Of a stretch of DNA of 42,420 bases, positions 25,470 to 33,885 are shown in pieces. Position numbers and translations under genes: made by a program. The notes beneath the pieces were generated by a model. It was not told the DNA's origin. It searched no databases and saw only the letters and a list, made by a program, of their open reading frames with translations. The first letter of the stretch is position 1. The number at the start of each line of letters is the position of its first letter. Origin of the DNA: Candidatus Competibacter sp. (GTDB lineage Bacteria > Pseudomonadota > Gammaproteobacteria > Competibacterales > Competibacteraceae); NCBI GenBank assembly GCA_029624815.1, contig JARSSH010000001.1:1-42420 (forward strand). Direction: 5' to 3'.

Positions 25470-26600
25470 TTAACGGCCTTCGTATTTATGAATGAGTTGT
25501 TGGGCGGCCACGGTCGGCGGTATATGTCCGTTGAGCACGGCCTCCTCGATCTGCTTGCGAATGCCACCCACGCCGGCGTGATTGAAAAAGCTGGCGCGCA
25601 AATGCTCCTCGACCATCGAGTACACCCAATCCAGGGTTTGTCGTTGCCGGCGTCTCTCGAACGCGCCGTTCTTGGCGACGTGTTGGCGGAAATCGCCGAT
25701 CACCTTCCAGATGGCGTCGATGCCCTCGCCGTTGAGGGAAGAGCAGGTGTAGGCCTTGGTGTACCAGCCCTCGGTGGCCGGGGCGAGGTAGTGCAGCGCC
25801 CGGTTGTAGTCGGCGCGGGCGGCGTTGGCGCGGATCTTGTTGTCGCCGTCGGCCTTGTTGACCAGTAGGGCGTCGGCCAACTCCATGATGCCTTTCTTGA
25901 TGCCCTGCAACTCGTCGCCGGCTCCGGCGATCATCAGCAGCAAGAAGAAATCGACCATCGAGCGCACCGTGGTTTCGCTCTGGCCGACGCCGACGGTTTC
26001 CACCAGGATTACGTCGAAGCCGGCGGCCTCACAGACCAGGATGGTTTCGCGGCTCTTGCGAGTCACGCCGCCCAGCGTGCCGCTGGATGGGGAGGGACGG
26101 ATGAAAGCGCGCAGGTCGCGCGAGAGCAGCTCCATGCGGGTCTTGTCGCCGAGGATGCTGCCGCGCGTCACCGTACTGCTGGGGTCCACCGCCAGCACCG
26201 CGACTTTGTGGCCCTGTTCGCACAGGTGCAGGCCGAGCGCTTCGATGAAGGTGCTCTTGCCGGCGCCGGGGACGCCGGTGATGCCAATCCGAATCGAATT
26301 GCCAGTGTGGGGGATGAGTTGCCGCAACACTTCCTGGCCCATGTTGAAATGAGCCTGGGAATTGCTTTCCACCAGGGTGATGGTTTGTCCGAGGACGTTG
26401 CGGTTGCCGGCCAGCACGCCGGTTACGTATTCGTCCACCGTCAACCGGCGGCGGCGCGGGGTGTGCTTACGCGGCACCGCCACGCTGGCTTGGCCCGGAA
26501 TGCCATCGTGGCCGCCATCGACGCCGGACATGACCGAAGTGGTGAACTCCGCACCGGCATTTTCGGGAACCCAGTCGGGTTTATGGTGTTTTTTGGTCAT
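25470..26600 (-). CDS. meaB: MeaB GTPase, chaperone of methylmalonyl-CoA mutase
   Basis: This 376-aa MeaB/ArgK GTPase guards and reloads B12 mutases with adenosylcobalamin. It has Walker [10 protein letters not shown] (109-117), [30 protein letters not shown], a base-specificity NKADGDNK and a C-terminal dimerisation arm. An N-terminal extension of about 50 residues (rich in Gly, His and basic residues) precedes the usual RRLTVDEYV start. It is closer to canonical MeaB than the GTPase next to ecm, so it more likely serves the methylmalonyl-CoA mutase at 28.8-33.1 kb. No clear ribosome site precedes the ATG at 26600. mcl lies downstream in the same operon. Confidence 0.93.
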   Translation of the reverse strand: MTKKHHKPDWVPENAGAEFTTSVMSGVDGGHDGIPGQASVAVPRKHTPRRRRLTVDEYVTGVLAGNRNVLGQTITLVESNSQAHFNMGQEVLRQLIPHTGNSIRIGITGVPGAGKSTFIEALGLHLCEQGHKVAVLAVDPSSTVTRGSILGDKTRMELLSRDLRAFIRPSPSSGTLGGVTRKSRETILVCEAAGFDVILVETVGVGQSETTVRSMVDFFLLLMIAGAGDELQGIKKGIMELADALLVNKADGDNKIRANAARADYNRALHYLAPATEGWYTKAYTCSSLNGEGIDAIWKVIGDFRQHVAKNGAFERRRQRQTLDWVYSMVEEHLRASFFNHAGVGGIRKQIEEAVLNGHIPPTVAAQQLIHKYEGR

Positions 26601-26760
26601 GGGAAGTGTTTTAGGATATTGATTGAGTGAGGTTAGGCAAGAGATTCAGACCAGTGATAAATTAGTTTTTCTAATGGCAACTGAAGGCAATTCCGTAACC
26701 TGTCGATTGGAAATTATTCAATGTTGGTTGGTTATAGTGCATTTCGAGTTATGAACTGAT

Positions 26761-26901
26761 TTACGTTTGGTTTCTTTGTTGGTTGCGTTTTCTGATTTTT
26801 GCTCCTACGTTTGAATTGGCGAGAGAAAGACAAACTCTCCTTAACTGATTAACTATTTTTAAGCGACCAGTAATCGCCTTCTTACTCATGTCAATCTTCA
26901 T
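26761..26901 (-). CDS. 46-aa basic protein coupled to a nucleotidyltransferase
   Basis: This 46-aa ORF starts at an ATG inside the last codons of the nucleotidyltransferase gene (11-nt overlap, GATGAAGATTGA). It reads MKIDMSKKAITGRLKIVNQL then RRVCLSL and ends in a very basic tail. Similar small proteins beginning M-x-x-D-M-S-x-x-A are frequently found directly downstream of this type of nucleotidyltransferase, from memory of gene neighbourhoods. It is likely the partner in a two-gene module. Activity unknown. Confidence 0.6.
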   Translation of the reverse strand: MKIDMSKKAITGRLKIVNQLRRVCLSLANSNVGAKIRKRNQQRNQT

Positions 26902-27355
26902 CGAGTAGACCTGATAAATACTTAATGTCGTCTCTGTCCTGACCACTATTTCTCAGTGATTTCAGTTGAATTAAGCCTCTTGGGGATATAACTTTTAGCG
27001 TTCCTCCTTCCCATTCAACTGTAATTCGACTATCCCAAGATAATTTGGTTTCAGGAGTTACAATCAACAAATCGAGCGATAGGTGCTCTCCGAGTTCATC
27101 ATCAAATTTTGTCATTCGATGAATTTGAACAGCGCCTCCTTTGAATTTCATCGGTGCGGCATGGACAGTAAATCCAAGTTTTTCTGCTTTTTTTTTGATC
27201 TTGTCAAGAAAATCAGACTGTACCATGATGTCAATATCAAGCGTGGCCCTTGGTTTCGCGTATACGGCGAGCGCCAAACCACCGCATAGCGCATAATCCA
27301 TTTTATCTTCTTCAAAAGCTTTGATTATTCTAGCTAGTTCAACTAGCAAGTCCAT
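26891..27355 (-). CDS. Nucleotidyltransferase-fold protein (AbiEii/AbiGii-like)
   Basis: This 154-aa protein has the nucleotidyltransferase signature MDYALCGGLALAVYAKPRAT followed by LDIDIMV, with the two Asp of DID as probable metal ligands. A later SLDLLIV may supply a third acidic residue. It is AbiEii/AbiGii-like but short. It could be a toxin, a nucleotide-modifying enzyme or an orphan. It overlaps the 46-aa ORF by 11 nt, giving a two-gene unit. The region is about 40% GC, against over 60% in meaB and mutA/B on either side, so it is likely acquired. No ribosome site is evident before the ATG. Confidence 0.75.
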   Translation of the reverse strand: MDLLVELARIIKAFEEDKMDYALCGGLALAVYAKPRATLDIDIMVQSDFLDKIKKKAEKLGFTVHAAPMKFKGGAVQIHRMTKFDDELGEHLSLDLLIVTPETKLSWDSRITVEWEGGTLKVISPRGLIQLKSLRNSGQDRDDIKYLSGLLDED

Positions 27356-27479
27356 ATGTTATCAACCGTATATTGTTGCATTTTGAGTCAAAATAAACGT
27401 ATCTGGTTAACGAGTATAATCTTAAATACATGGGTAGCATTACCCTACGGAAGAAAAAGGTTAGAGCAGGTTAGGACGC

Positions 27480-27554
27480 AAGTCCGTAACCCGGCAGTTT
27501 TGGCTTTCATTCAATTCCAGCGGGTTACGCTGCGCTAACCTGCCCTACGTGCTA
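27480..27554. repeat. Palindromic intergenic repeat, copy A
   Basis: The copy shares AAGTCCGTAACCC, TCAATTCC, GCGGGTTACGCTGCGCTAAC and GCCCTACGTGCTA with copy B at 28124-28197. Its arms CGTAACCCG and CGGGTTACG can pair. It ends 11 nt beyond the 3' end of the toxin gene on the minus strand. Confidence 0.75.
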
Positions 27555-27565
27555 TCAGACAAATT

Positions 27566-27829
27566 TCAAGAAAAGAATCGCTCATAATCGTCATGGTCGC
27601 CGATCCAAAACCATGTAACGGTGTCGCCCTCGAATATGCCAAGAGCGCGATAAGCCGATGTGATTCTTACTGACCAGATATTTTCTTCCCGATTGATACA
27701 TTTGAAGTGTAAAGAAGGATGGAAAGGATTTTCTGACCATAGGCGGTAAGCTTTGCGTGCGCTGCTTTTGAGGTCTGTTTCCAAATTTTTGTATGCGTCC
27801 CAAAAGGATGGAAGGCTCTGGGATTTCAT
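27566..27829 (-). CDS. RelE/ParE-superfamily toxin-like protein
   Basis: This 87-aa protein has the compact RelE/ParE fold signature: an N-terminal helix region (LPSFWDAYKNL), basic residues in the middle (KSSARKAYRLW), a core strand WSVRITSAYRALG and a C-terminal VTWFWIGDHDDYERFF. ParE-like members poison gyrase while RelE-like ones cut mRNA; this one ends like the IGDHDxYE group and cannot be placed further. ATG at 27829 overlaps the antitoxin stop as ATGA, so it is translated from the same message. The TTG at 27841 was not used. The gene ends just before repeat copy A. Confidence 0.82.
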   Translation of the reverse strand: MKSQSLPSFWDAYKNLETDLKSSARKAYRLWSENPFHPSLHFKCINREENIWSVRITSAYRALGIFEGDTVTWFWIGDHDDYERFFS

Positions 27830-28056
27830 AGCTCGCTGCAATCCATAGGGCGAGCTTTACCTTCAGCAACTTGCTTTTTTGCCAGCCGAGCCATTGCAAT
27901 AAGCTTGGATTGAGTTTTATTAAACAGATCATCCCAGCGGAGTTCATCTTGTACTTCCATGAGATGTGCCCGAAGATGTTCCACTATTTGATTTTGCGTT
28001 GGTTCAGGGAGCGATTCCATCATTTTTACGACTGTTTCGATAGCTTCGGATGACAT
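27826..28056 (-). CDS. Antitoxin of the RelE/ParE-like pair
   Basis: This 76-aa protein is encoded directly upstream of the toxin with an ATGA overlap. It is helical and acidic in the middle (LPEPTQNQIVEHLRAHLMEV, then DELRWDDLFNKTQSKL) and ends AEGKARPMDCSEL, a C-terminal pattern typical of antitoxins for this toxin group. It should neutralise the toxin and probably represses the pair. ATG at 28056 has AGGGTGG 6 nt upstream and was preferred to GTG at 28065. The pair is intact, unlike the antitoxin relic at 7.7 kb, which belongs to the same general class of small antitoxins. Confidence 0.82.
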   Translation of the reverse strand: MSSEAIETVVKMMESLPEPTQNQIVEHLRAHLMEVQDELRWDDLFNKTQSKLIAMARLAKKQVAEGKARPMDCSEL

Positions 28057-28123
28057 TTTAACCACCCTGTATTTCTGTATTTCAAAATTAATCTGCTTAT
28101 TAATAGTAGACAGATTATGATGT

Positions 28124-28197
28124 AAGTCCGTAACCCGCAGAGTGTGGAGTCGTTCAATTCCGGCGGGTTACGCTGCGCTAACCCGCCCTACGTGCTA
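28124..28197. repeat. Palindromic intergenic repeat, copy B
   Basis: This is the second copy of the element at 27480-27554. Its arms CGTAACCCGC and GCGGGTTACG form a 10-bp stem. It overlaps the last 3 nt of the orphan gene at 28195, providing its stop codon. Confidence 0.75.
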
Positions 28198-28725
28198 CGT
28201 GCCGTAGTGGTGAATAGTTCTTAACTGCACTTGACATATGACAGGGGCAATCCCTACAAATTGGTTTCTCATAAGAGCCGGCAAATGTTTTCCTTCAGAG
28301 TGTACGAAATTACCATCAATCATAATTAGTTGATTATTTAACATACGGATTTCCTCATAACTATCGCAAATAAATCTTACAGTATCAGTCATAGGATGAA
28401 GAGTTTCAAATTTCGTATTTAGTAAATTGAATCTACCTTGATTAGCTGGAAGTTGATAGTTATTAGGACGCCAACCAATAACATGAGTCCTATATCTTAT
28501 TTGTCCGCCCATCACATAAGACTTTCCAAAACCAGGCTTTCTATAATACATAAAAAGCCAAAATTGATCGTTTCGGGGAGTGTTTTCTATAAAATATTTA
28601 GGATAAATGTCAGCGAAAGGAAAACACAAATATGGTAATCTAGATGCTTCCCATTCTCGAAGCATATCTCTTAGCCATTCATTATCATAAGCGTCTGCTT
28701 GGGTAGGGTATATAAAATCAACCAC
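28195..28725 (-). CDS. Orphan protein, 176 aa, possibly 3'-truncated
   Basis: I do not recognise this protein. It starts with GTG at 28725, with GAGG 8 nt upstream. It is aromatic-rich (FWLFMYYRKPGFGKSYVMGG), has no signal peptide or membrane helix, and is strongly AT-rich, with codon use unlike mutB. Its stop codon lies in the first three bases of repeat copy B, so the original C-terminus could have been lost when the repeat arrived. It lies between the toxin-antitoxin pair and mutB and may be an accessory gene of the island. No function can be offered. Confidence 0.55.
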   Translation of the reverse strand: MVDFIYPTQADAYDNEWLRDMLREWEASRLPYLCFPFADIYPKYFIENTPRNDQFWLFMYYRKPGFGKSYVMGGQIRYRTHVIGWRPNNYQLPANQGRFNLLNTKFETLHPMTDTVRFICDSYEEIRMLNNQLIMIDGNFVHSEGKHLPALMRNQFVGIAPVICQVQLRTIHHYGT

Positions 28726-28752
28726 TTATTTATCCTCATTCTAATTAGTCAA

Positions 28753-28777
28753 GCAGGGTGGACAAAGCCCACCCTGC
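28753..28777. terminator. Hairpin downstream of mutB
   Basis: GCAGGGTGG (28753-28761) pairs perfectly with CCACCCTGC (28769-28777), 18 nt beyond the mutB stop on the minus strand. There is no T-run, so it is a possible terminator or a small palindromic repeat. Confidence 0.4.
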
Positions 28778-28794
28778 CATCCCTTACCTCACCC

Positions 28795-30975
28795 TCACGC
28801 CGCCAAGCGTTCGTTTAACTCCACCAGCACCTTTTGCGCGGCGATGGGAACCACCGTGCCGGGGCCGAAGATGGCCGCAGCGCCATTCGCCCGGAGGTAC
28901 TCGTAGTCCTGGGCGGGAATCACGCCGCCGATGACGACCATGATGTCTTCGCGGCCCAGCTTCTTCAGTTCCGCGATCAGTTGCGGTAGCAGAGTCTTGT
29001 GGCCAGCAGCCAGTGAACTCATGCCGACCACATGCACATCGTTCTCCACCGCCTGCCGGGCGACTTCTTCCGGGGTCTGGAACAGCGCGCCGATGTCCAC
29101 GTCGAAGCCGAGGTCGGCGAACGCGGTCGCGATCACCTTGGCGCCGCGGTCGTGCCCATCCTGGCCAATCTTGGCGACCAGAATGCGCGGCCGGCGGCCT
29201 TCGTTCTGCTCGAACTCGTCGGCCATCTGGCGGACCTTGGCGATCTCCTCAGCCTCGCCGAACTCGCTGCCATACACGCCGGAAATAGCGCGGATAATCG
29301 CCTTATGCCGGCCAAACACCTTCTCCATTGCATCGGAGATTTCGCCCAGACTGGCGCGAGCGCGGGCCGCTTCCACCGCTTTCTCCAGCAAGTTGCCGGA
29401 GCCAGCACTGGCGGCTTCGGTAATCGCGTTCAGGCAGGCTTTCACCTTGGACTCATCGCGATTGGCGCGTAGTTTCTGCAAGCGTTGCACCTGTGATTCA
29501 CGCACCGCCGTGTTGTCGATGCTGAGAATCTCCAACGGGTCTTCCTTGGGCAGCCGGTACTTATTGACACCGACGATGGTCTCCTTGCCCGAGTCGATAT
29601 GCGCCTGCCGTCGCGCCGCCGCTTCCTCAATGCGCATCTTGGGCAGCCCGGTCTCGATCGCCTTGGTCATGCCGCCCAGGCTTTCCACTTCCTGGATATG
29701 ACCCCAGGCTCGCTTGACCAACTCGTTGGTCAGCGCCTCGACATAATAGGAGCCGCCCCATGGGTCCAGCACCTTGCAGATCGCGGTCTCGTCCTGAAGA
29801 TAAAGCTGGGTGTTGCGGGCGATGCGCGCCGAGAAATCGGTCGGCAACGCAATGGCTTCGTCCAGGGCGTTGGTATGCAGCGACTGGGTATGACCCAGCG
29901 CCGCCGCCAGCGCTTCGACACAGGTGCGCGCCACGTTGTTGAACGGATCCTGCTCGGTCAGGCTCCAACCCGAGGTCTGGCTATGGGTGCGCAAGGCCAT
30001 CGACTTGTCGTTCTTGGGATTGAACTGCTTGATGATCTTGGCCCACAGCAGCCGTCCGGCGCGCATCTTGGCCACTTCCATGAAGTAGTTCATGCCGATG
30101 GCCCAGAAGAACGACAGCCGCGGCGCGAAGGTGTCGATATCCATGCCGGCCTTGACGCCAGTGCGCACGTATTCCAACCCATCCGCCAAGGTGTAGCCCA
30201 ACTCCAGATCCGCCGTCGCGCCGGCTTCCTGCATGTGATAGCCGGAGATCGAGATGCTATTGAACTTGGGCATCTCCTTGGAGGTGTAGGCGAAGATGTC
30301 GCCGATGATGCGAATCGACGGATCGGGCGGATAAATATAGGTGTTGCGCACCATGTACTCTTTCAGAATGTCGTTCTGAATGGTGCCGGTGAGCTTGTCG
30401 TGCGGAACGCCCTGTTCTTCAGCAGCAACGATGTAGAAGGACAGCACCGGCAGCACCGCGCCGTTCATGGTCATCGATACCGACATCTGATCCAGCGGGA
30501 TGCCGCCAAACAGCACTTCCATATCCAAAATCGAGTCAATCGCCACGCCGGCCTTGCCCACATCGCCGACCACGCGCGGATGGTCGGAGTCATAGCCGCG
30601 ATGGGTCGCCAGATCGAACGCAATCGACAGACCCTTTTGCCCGGCGGCCAGATTGCGCCGATAGAAGGCGTTGGACTCCTCGGCCGTGGAGAAGCCGGCG
30701 TACTGGCGCACCGTCCACGGCTGGGTGACGTACATGGCCGGGTAGGGACCGCGCAGGAACGGCGGCACCCCGGCGGCATAGCCCAAGTGCTTCAGATCCT
30801 TAATATCATCCCGCGTATAAAGCGGATTGACGTCGATTTGCTCCATGGTCGCCGAGACCCACTGCTCCAGGGTCTTGCCGGTGGTCTTCTCCACCATCGC
30901 CTTCCACTCGGCGAAACTGGGCTTGGGGAAGTCCAGGCCATAGGCCATGGTGGTGAAATCAGGTGATTGGCTCAT
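28795..30975 (-). CDS. mutB: Methylmalonyl-CoA mutase, large (catalytic) subunit
   Basis: This adenosylcobalamin-dependent subunit interconverts (R)-methylmalonyl-CoA and succinyl-CoA. It is 726 aa. The TIM barrel begins with an N-terminal linker and [21 protein letters not shown], followed by [23 protein letters not shown]. The C-terminal B12 domain has the base-off motif DGHDRG at 606-611 (DxHxxG) and [11 protein letters not shown]. The B12-ligating His is therefore His608. The ATG at 30975 overlaps the stop of the small-subunit gene as ATGA. It is the second gene of the two-gene mutase operon. Confidence 0.95.
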   Translation of the reverse strand: MSQSPDFTTMAYGLDFPKPSFAEWKAMVEKTTGKTLEQWVSATMEQIDVNPLYTRDDIKDLKHLGYAAGVPPFLRGPYPAMYVTQPWTVRQYAGFSTAEESNAFYRRNLAAGQKGLSIAFDLATHRGYDSDHPRVVGDVGKAGVAIDSILDMEVLFGGIPLDQMSVSMTMNGAVLPVLSFYIVAAEEQGVPHDKLTGTIQNDILKEYMVRNTYIYPPDPSIRIIGDIFAYTSKEMPKFNSISISGYHMQEAGATADLELGYTLADGLEYVRTGVKAGMDIDTFAPRLSFFWAIGMNYFMEVAKMRAGRLLWAKIIKQFNPKNDKSMALRTHSQTSGWSLTEQDPFNNVARTCVEALAAALGHTQSLHTNALDEAIALPTDFSARIARNTQLYLQDETAICKVLDPWGGSYYVEALTNELVKRAWGHIQEVESLGGMTKAIETGLPKMRIEEAAARRQAHIDSGKETIVGVNKYRLPKEDPLEILSIDNTAVRESQVQRLQKLRANRDESKVKACLNAITEAASAGSGNLLEKAVEAARARASLGEISDAMEKVFGRHKAIIRAISGVYGSEFGEAEEIAKVRQMADEFEQNEGRRPRILVAKIGQDGHDRGAKVIATAFADLGFDVDIGALFQTPEEVARQAVENDVHVVGMSSLAAGHKTLLPQLIAELKKLGREDIMVVIGGVIPAQDYEYLRANGAAAIFGPGTVVPIAAQKVLVELNERLAA

Positions 30976-33116
30976 TGGGCGACCCCCATTTTCTTTTGCA
31001 ACGTGCTCAACAGCGCCAGGCAGTTGGCGTTCAGGTGAATGAAATCATCGATACCGGCAGCCTTGAAGGCTTCGATCTGATCGGCCGGGTAGCCAGCGAG
31101 CATGACGGTCAGACTGGCATTGGCCTGCTTGAGTTTCTGGACCAGCGGCGGGACGATTTCGGGATAGGTCGGGTCGGTGGAGCAGATCACCACGGCCTTG
31201 GCGCCCGAAGCCAACGCCGCCTCCGCTGCTTCATCAGGGGTGCTGAATCCGGATGGGTAAATCGTTTCAAAGCCGCCCACGCCCAGGAACGCGGTCGAGA
31301 AATCGGCGCGGCCCTTGTGCTGGGTCAGCGGCCCCATGGTGGCGAGAAAGACCAGCGGTCGCTGGCCGATACGGGCCACATAGGTTTCCGCCGCCTGTCG
31401 CAGCGCCTCGAAGGCTTGCGCGCCGCGATGGGCGTGGACGGGGTTGGTGGTGGGGCCGGCTTTGGCGCCGGTGCGTGCGGCTTGGGCGATTTCACCCAAG
31501 CTCGCCCCAGTCAGCGCGGCCTGAATCGCGGCATCGACGCTGTTCGTTCCCGCCTTGGCGAGCGCGTCCAGGGCCGCTTGCTTCCGGTCCGCGCTGGCCG
31601 TCGCCCGAAACTGGTTGATCGCCGCGGTTCGTTCCGTCTGAACCGCCCACGCATCCACCGACGCCGGTTCGATCCGAGTTTCCTTCATGTTCGGATACAT
31701 GTTGGTGCCGACGAAAATGTCCTTGCGCTTGGCGATGTTGGCGGCGCGCTTGGCGGCGGTGTCGGCAATTTGGGATTGCGGCCAGCCGGCCAGCAGCGTT
31801 TTCGTCATGCCACCCTGTTTCTCGACCTCCTGGAAGATCGTCCAGGTCTGCTTGGCCACCGCATCGGTCAGGGTTTCCACATACCAGGAGCCGCCCGCCG
31901 GATCGACGGTGTGCGTGATATGGGTTTCCTCGCGCAGCACGGTATGAGCGTTGCGGGCGACGCGCCGGGAGAAGTCGTCCGGGACACGCACCAATTCGTC
32001 GAAAGGCGAGATGTGCAGGCTGTCGCAGCCGCCGACCACCGCCGAGAACGCTTCGGTGGTGCCGCGCAACAGATTGACGTGCGGGTCGTAAACGGTCTGG
32101 TTCCAGGCCGAGGTGCGGGCGTGGATGCGCATCTTCTGCGACTCGACGTTGCCGCCGAACGCCTGGACGATCTTGGCCCACAGCAGCCGCGCGGCCCGCA
32201 GTCGGGCGATTTCCATGAAAAAGTTGGAACCGATCGACAGGGCGAAGCGGAAACGCGGCGCGGCATCGTCCACGCTCAGTCCGCGCGCTTGCAGGGTGCG
32301 GAGGTATTCGACGGCGGTGGCCAGTACGAAGGCCAGTTCCTGAGTGGTGCTGGCGCCACCGTTATGGTAGGGATGACCCTGCACGGTAATGGTTTGCAAC
32401 CGCGGGGCGTTGGTTTTGGCCCAGACGACGAGTTGCGCCATCACATCGTAGATACCGTCCAAATCGCGAGGTAGCCGACCATCGCGGGCCAACTGACCCA
32501 AGGGATCCATGCCGATGGCGCCGCGTGCTTTAGCGAGCGACTTGCCCTGTTTTTTCACCAATGCCGCCAGCAGCGCGGTGAAGGTCAGGGCGCTGGTGCT
32601 GGCCTGAATGAAAAGGGGCGTGTTTTCCAGATCGACACCGTCCAGTGCCTGCGCGAGATCGTCGACACTGGAAATGGACAAACCGCCTTTTCCCACATCG
32701 TCGGCTTCGGCTTGGTCGGCGTCGATGCCCGCCAGCGTCGGACGGTCAAGCACCAGGTTGACGGCATTCTGGCCGCGCGCCAAGTCGGCACGCAAGGCGG
32801 CATTGAAAGCCGTGGGCGTTCCGCAGGAAATTTCCTGAGCGACGTCCCAACCGCTGGCGACATAGCCCAGTGGGGCCGCGCCGCGCACGTAAGGGGCAAA
32901 ACCAGGCAGACTGTCGAGTTGCGGCAGGCCGGCAATATCTTCCTGCCGGTACATGGGTTGCAGGTCGATGTTTTCGTAGGTTTTGGTGACCAGCCGCTTT
33001 TCGAACGGCGCGCCCTTGAGGAATTTATCGACGACCTTTCGCCATTCCTCGTAAGAAGTAGGGGAAAACTCGTCGAAGGCGGGAGCGGGCAGATCCGCGG
33101 TTTGTGGGTTTGACAT
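30972..33116 (-). CDS. mutA: Methylmalonyl-CoA mutase, small subunit
   Basis: This 714-aa non-catalytic partner of MutB has the same barrel-plus-B12-domain layout. It has lost the base-off cobalamin motif: the place of DxHxxG reads [17 protein letters not shown]. It therefore should not bind B12 and only stabilises the heterodimer, as in the Propionibacterium enzyme. An [20 protein letters not shown] linker and [18 protein letters not shown] are visible in the N-terminal part. The second ATG, at 33116, was chosen because GGAGG lies 6 nt before it and directly abuts the first ATG at 33122. It overlaps mutB by 4 nt. Confidence 0.93.
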   Translation of the reverse strand: MSNPQTADLPAPAFDEFSPTSYEEWRKVVDKFLKGAPFEKRLVTKTYENIDLQPMYRQEDIAGLPQLDSLPGFAPYVRGAAPLGYVASGWDVAQEISCGTPTAFNAALRADLARGQNAVNLVLDRPTLAGIDADQAEADDVGKGGLSISSVDDLAQALDGVDLENTPLFIQASTSALTFTALLAALVKKQGKSLAKARGAIGMDPLGQLARDGRLPRDLDGIYDVMAQLVVWAKTNAPRLQTITVQGHPYHNGGASTTQELAFVLATAVEYLRTLQARGLSVDDAAPRFRFALSIGSNFFMEIARLRAARLLWAKIVQAFGGNVESQKMRIHARTSAWNQTVYDPHVNLLRGTTEAFSAVVGGCDSLHISPFDELVRVPDDFSRRVARNAHTVLREETHITHTVDPAGGSWYVETLTDAVAKQTWTIFQEVEKQGGMTKTLLAGWPQSQIADTAAKRAANIAKRKDIFVGTNMYPNMKETRIEPASVDAWAVQTERTAAINQFRATASADRKQAALDALAKAGTNSVDAAIQAALTGASLGEIAQAARTGAKAGPTTNPVHAHRGAQAFEALRQAAETYVARIGQRPLVFLATMGPLTQHKGRADFSTAFLGVGGFETIYPSGFSTPDEAAEAALASGAKAVVICSTDPTYPEIVPPLVQKLKQANASLTVMLAGYPADQIEAFKAAGIDDFIHLNANCLALLSTLQKKMGVAQ

Positions 33117-33320
33117 GCACATCCTCCAGTGGGACGGGAACGCGATAAGTTTGAGGGTATCTTCGAAAGTATAACTGAAGATTCGAACGATTCCCGGCGT
33201 GGAGCCGGCCGGAAAATCGAGATCCCGGTTGCAATAATAGTGTGGAATGACATACTGAAAAGGTCTGTTATCTTATCCTATCTCTTCCCAACCCGAACCC
33301 TAATCAACCAGGAGATCCTT

Positions 33321-33797
33321 GTGTCCGATAGACCGTTTAAAGTTCTGGGTATCCAGCAGATCGCCATCGGTGGGCTGGATAAGAGCAAGTTGAGCCGGCT
33401 GTGGGTGGATACCCTGGGCCTGACTCTGACCGGCAACTTCCGCAGCGAGCGGGAGAACGTGGACGAGGATATTGCCGCTATCGGTTCCGGTCCGTTCAAG
33501 GTGGAAGTGGACCTGATGCAGCCGATCGACCCCGGCAAGGCGCCCAAGGTTCACGAGCCGCAGCTCAACCACATTGGGTTGTGGATCGATAATCTGGCCT
33601 CGGCGGTGGAATGGCTGACCAGTAAGGGAATGCGCTTCACGCCCGGCGGTATTCGCAAGGGCGCGGCCGGTTACGATGTCTGCTTCCTGCATCCCAAGGG
33701 CAACGACGCCACGCCGCTGAGCGGCGAGGGTGTGCTGATCGAGCTGATTCAGGCGCCGCCGGAGGTGATCGAGGCGTTCGCCAAGGTTCAGGCTTAA
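33321..33797 (+). CDS. epi: Methylmalonyl-/ethylmalonyl-CoA epimerase (VOC fold)
   Basis: This 158-aa vicinal-oxygen-chelate enzyme interconverts the R and S epimers of methylmalonyl- and ethylmalonyl-CoA and is needed before either mutase. It has two beta-alpha-beta-beta-beta units. Likely metal ligands are the Gln in DLMQPID, the His in LNHIGLWID and the Glu in VLIELIQAP. The first ligand, His in characterised epimerases, is a Gln here (GIQQIAIGG). GTG at 33321 has AGGAGAT upstream and was chosen over earlier in-frame codons. It is divergent from mutA and ends before a terminator hairpin. Substrate range (C4 or C5 or both) cannot be decided from sequence. Confidence 0.85.
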   Translation: MSDRPFKVLGIQQIAIGGLDKSKLSRLWVDTLGLTLTGNFRSERENVDEDIAAIGSGPFKVEVDLMQPIDPGKAPKVHEPQLNHIGLWIDNLASAVEWLTSKGMRFTPGGIRKGAAGYDVCFLHPKGNDATPLSGEGVLIELIQAPPEVIEAFAKVQA

Positions 33798-33821
33798 GCG
33801 GCGGTCCGGGCAGCTTCCGAC

Positions 33822-33849
33822 AAAGCCCGGCGGCAGCGCTGGGCTTTTT
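33822..33849 (+). terminator. Rho-independent terminator after epi
   Basis: AAAGCCC (33822-33828) pairs with GGGCTTT, followed by TT and G. It begins 25 nt after the epimerase stop and separates it from the convergent pilR gene. Confidence 0.7.
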
Positions 33850-33885
33850 GATTGCCGAGGACGGAGGGATGAGTCCGAGCGGCGG

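Noticed and set aside
25451-25567. Longer malyl-CoA lyase starting inside meaB
   Set aside because: The extra segment is the meaB 3' end in another frame; the ATG at 25450 has a ribosome site and the family start.
27480-28197. CRISPR array
   Set aside because: Only two copies of the repeat, about 570 bases apart and with genes between; no regular spacers and no cas genes.
29599-32474. Two long plus-strand frames (455 and 503 aa) opposite mutB and mutA
   Set aside because: Antisense to well-supported mutase genes; no recognisable domains.
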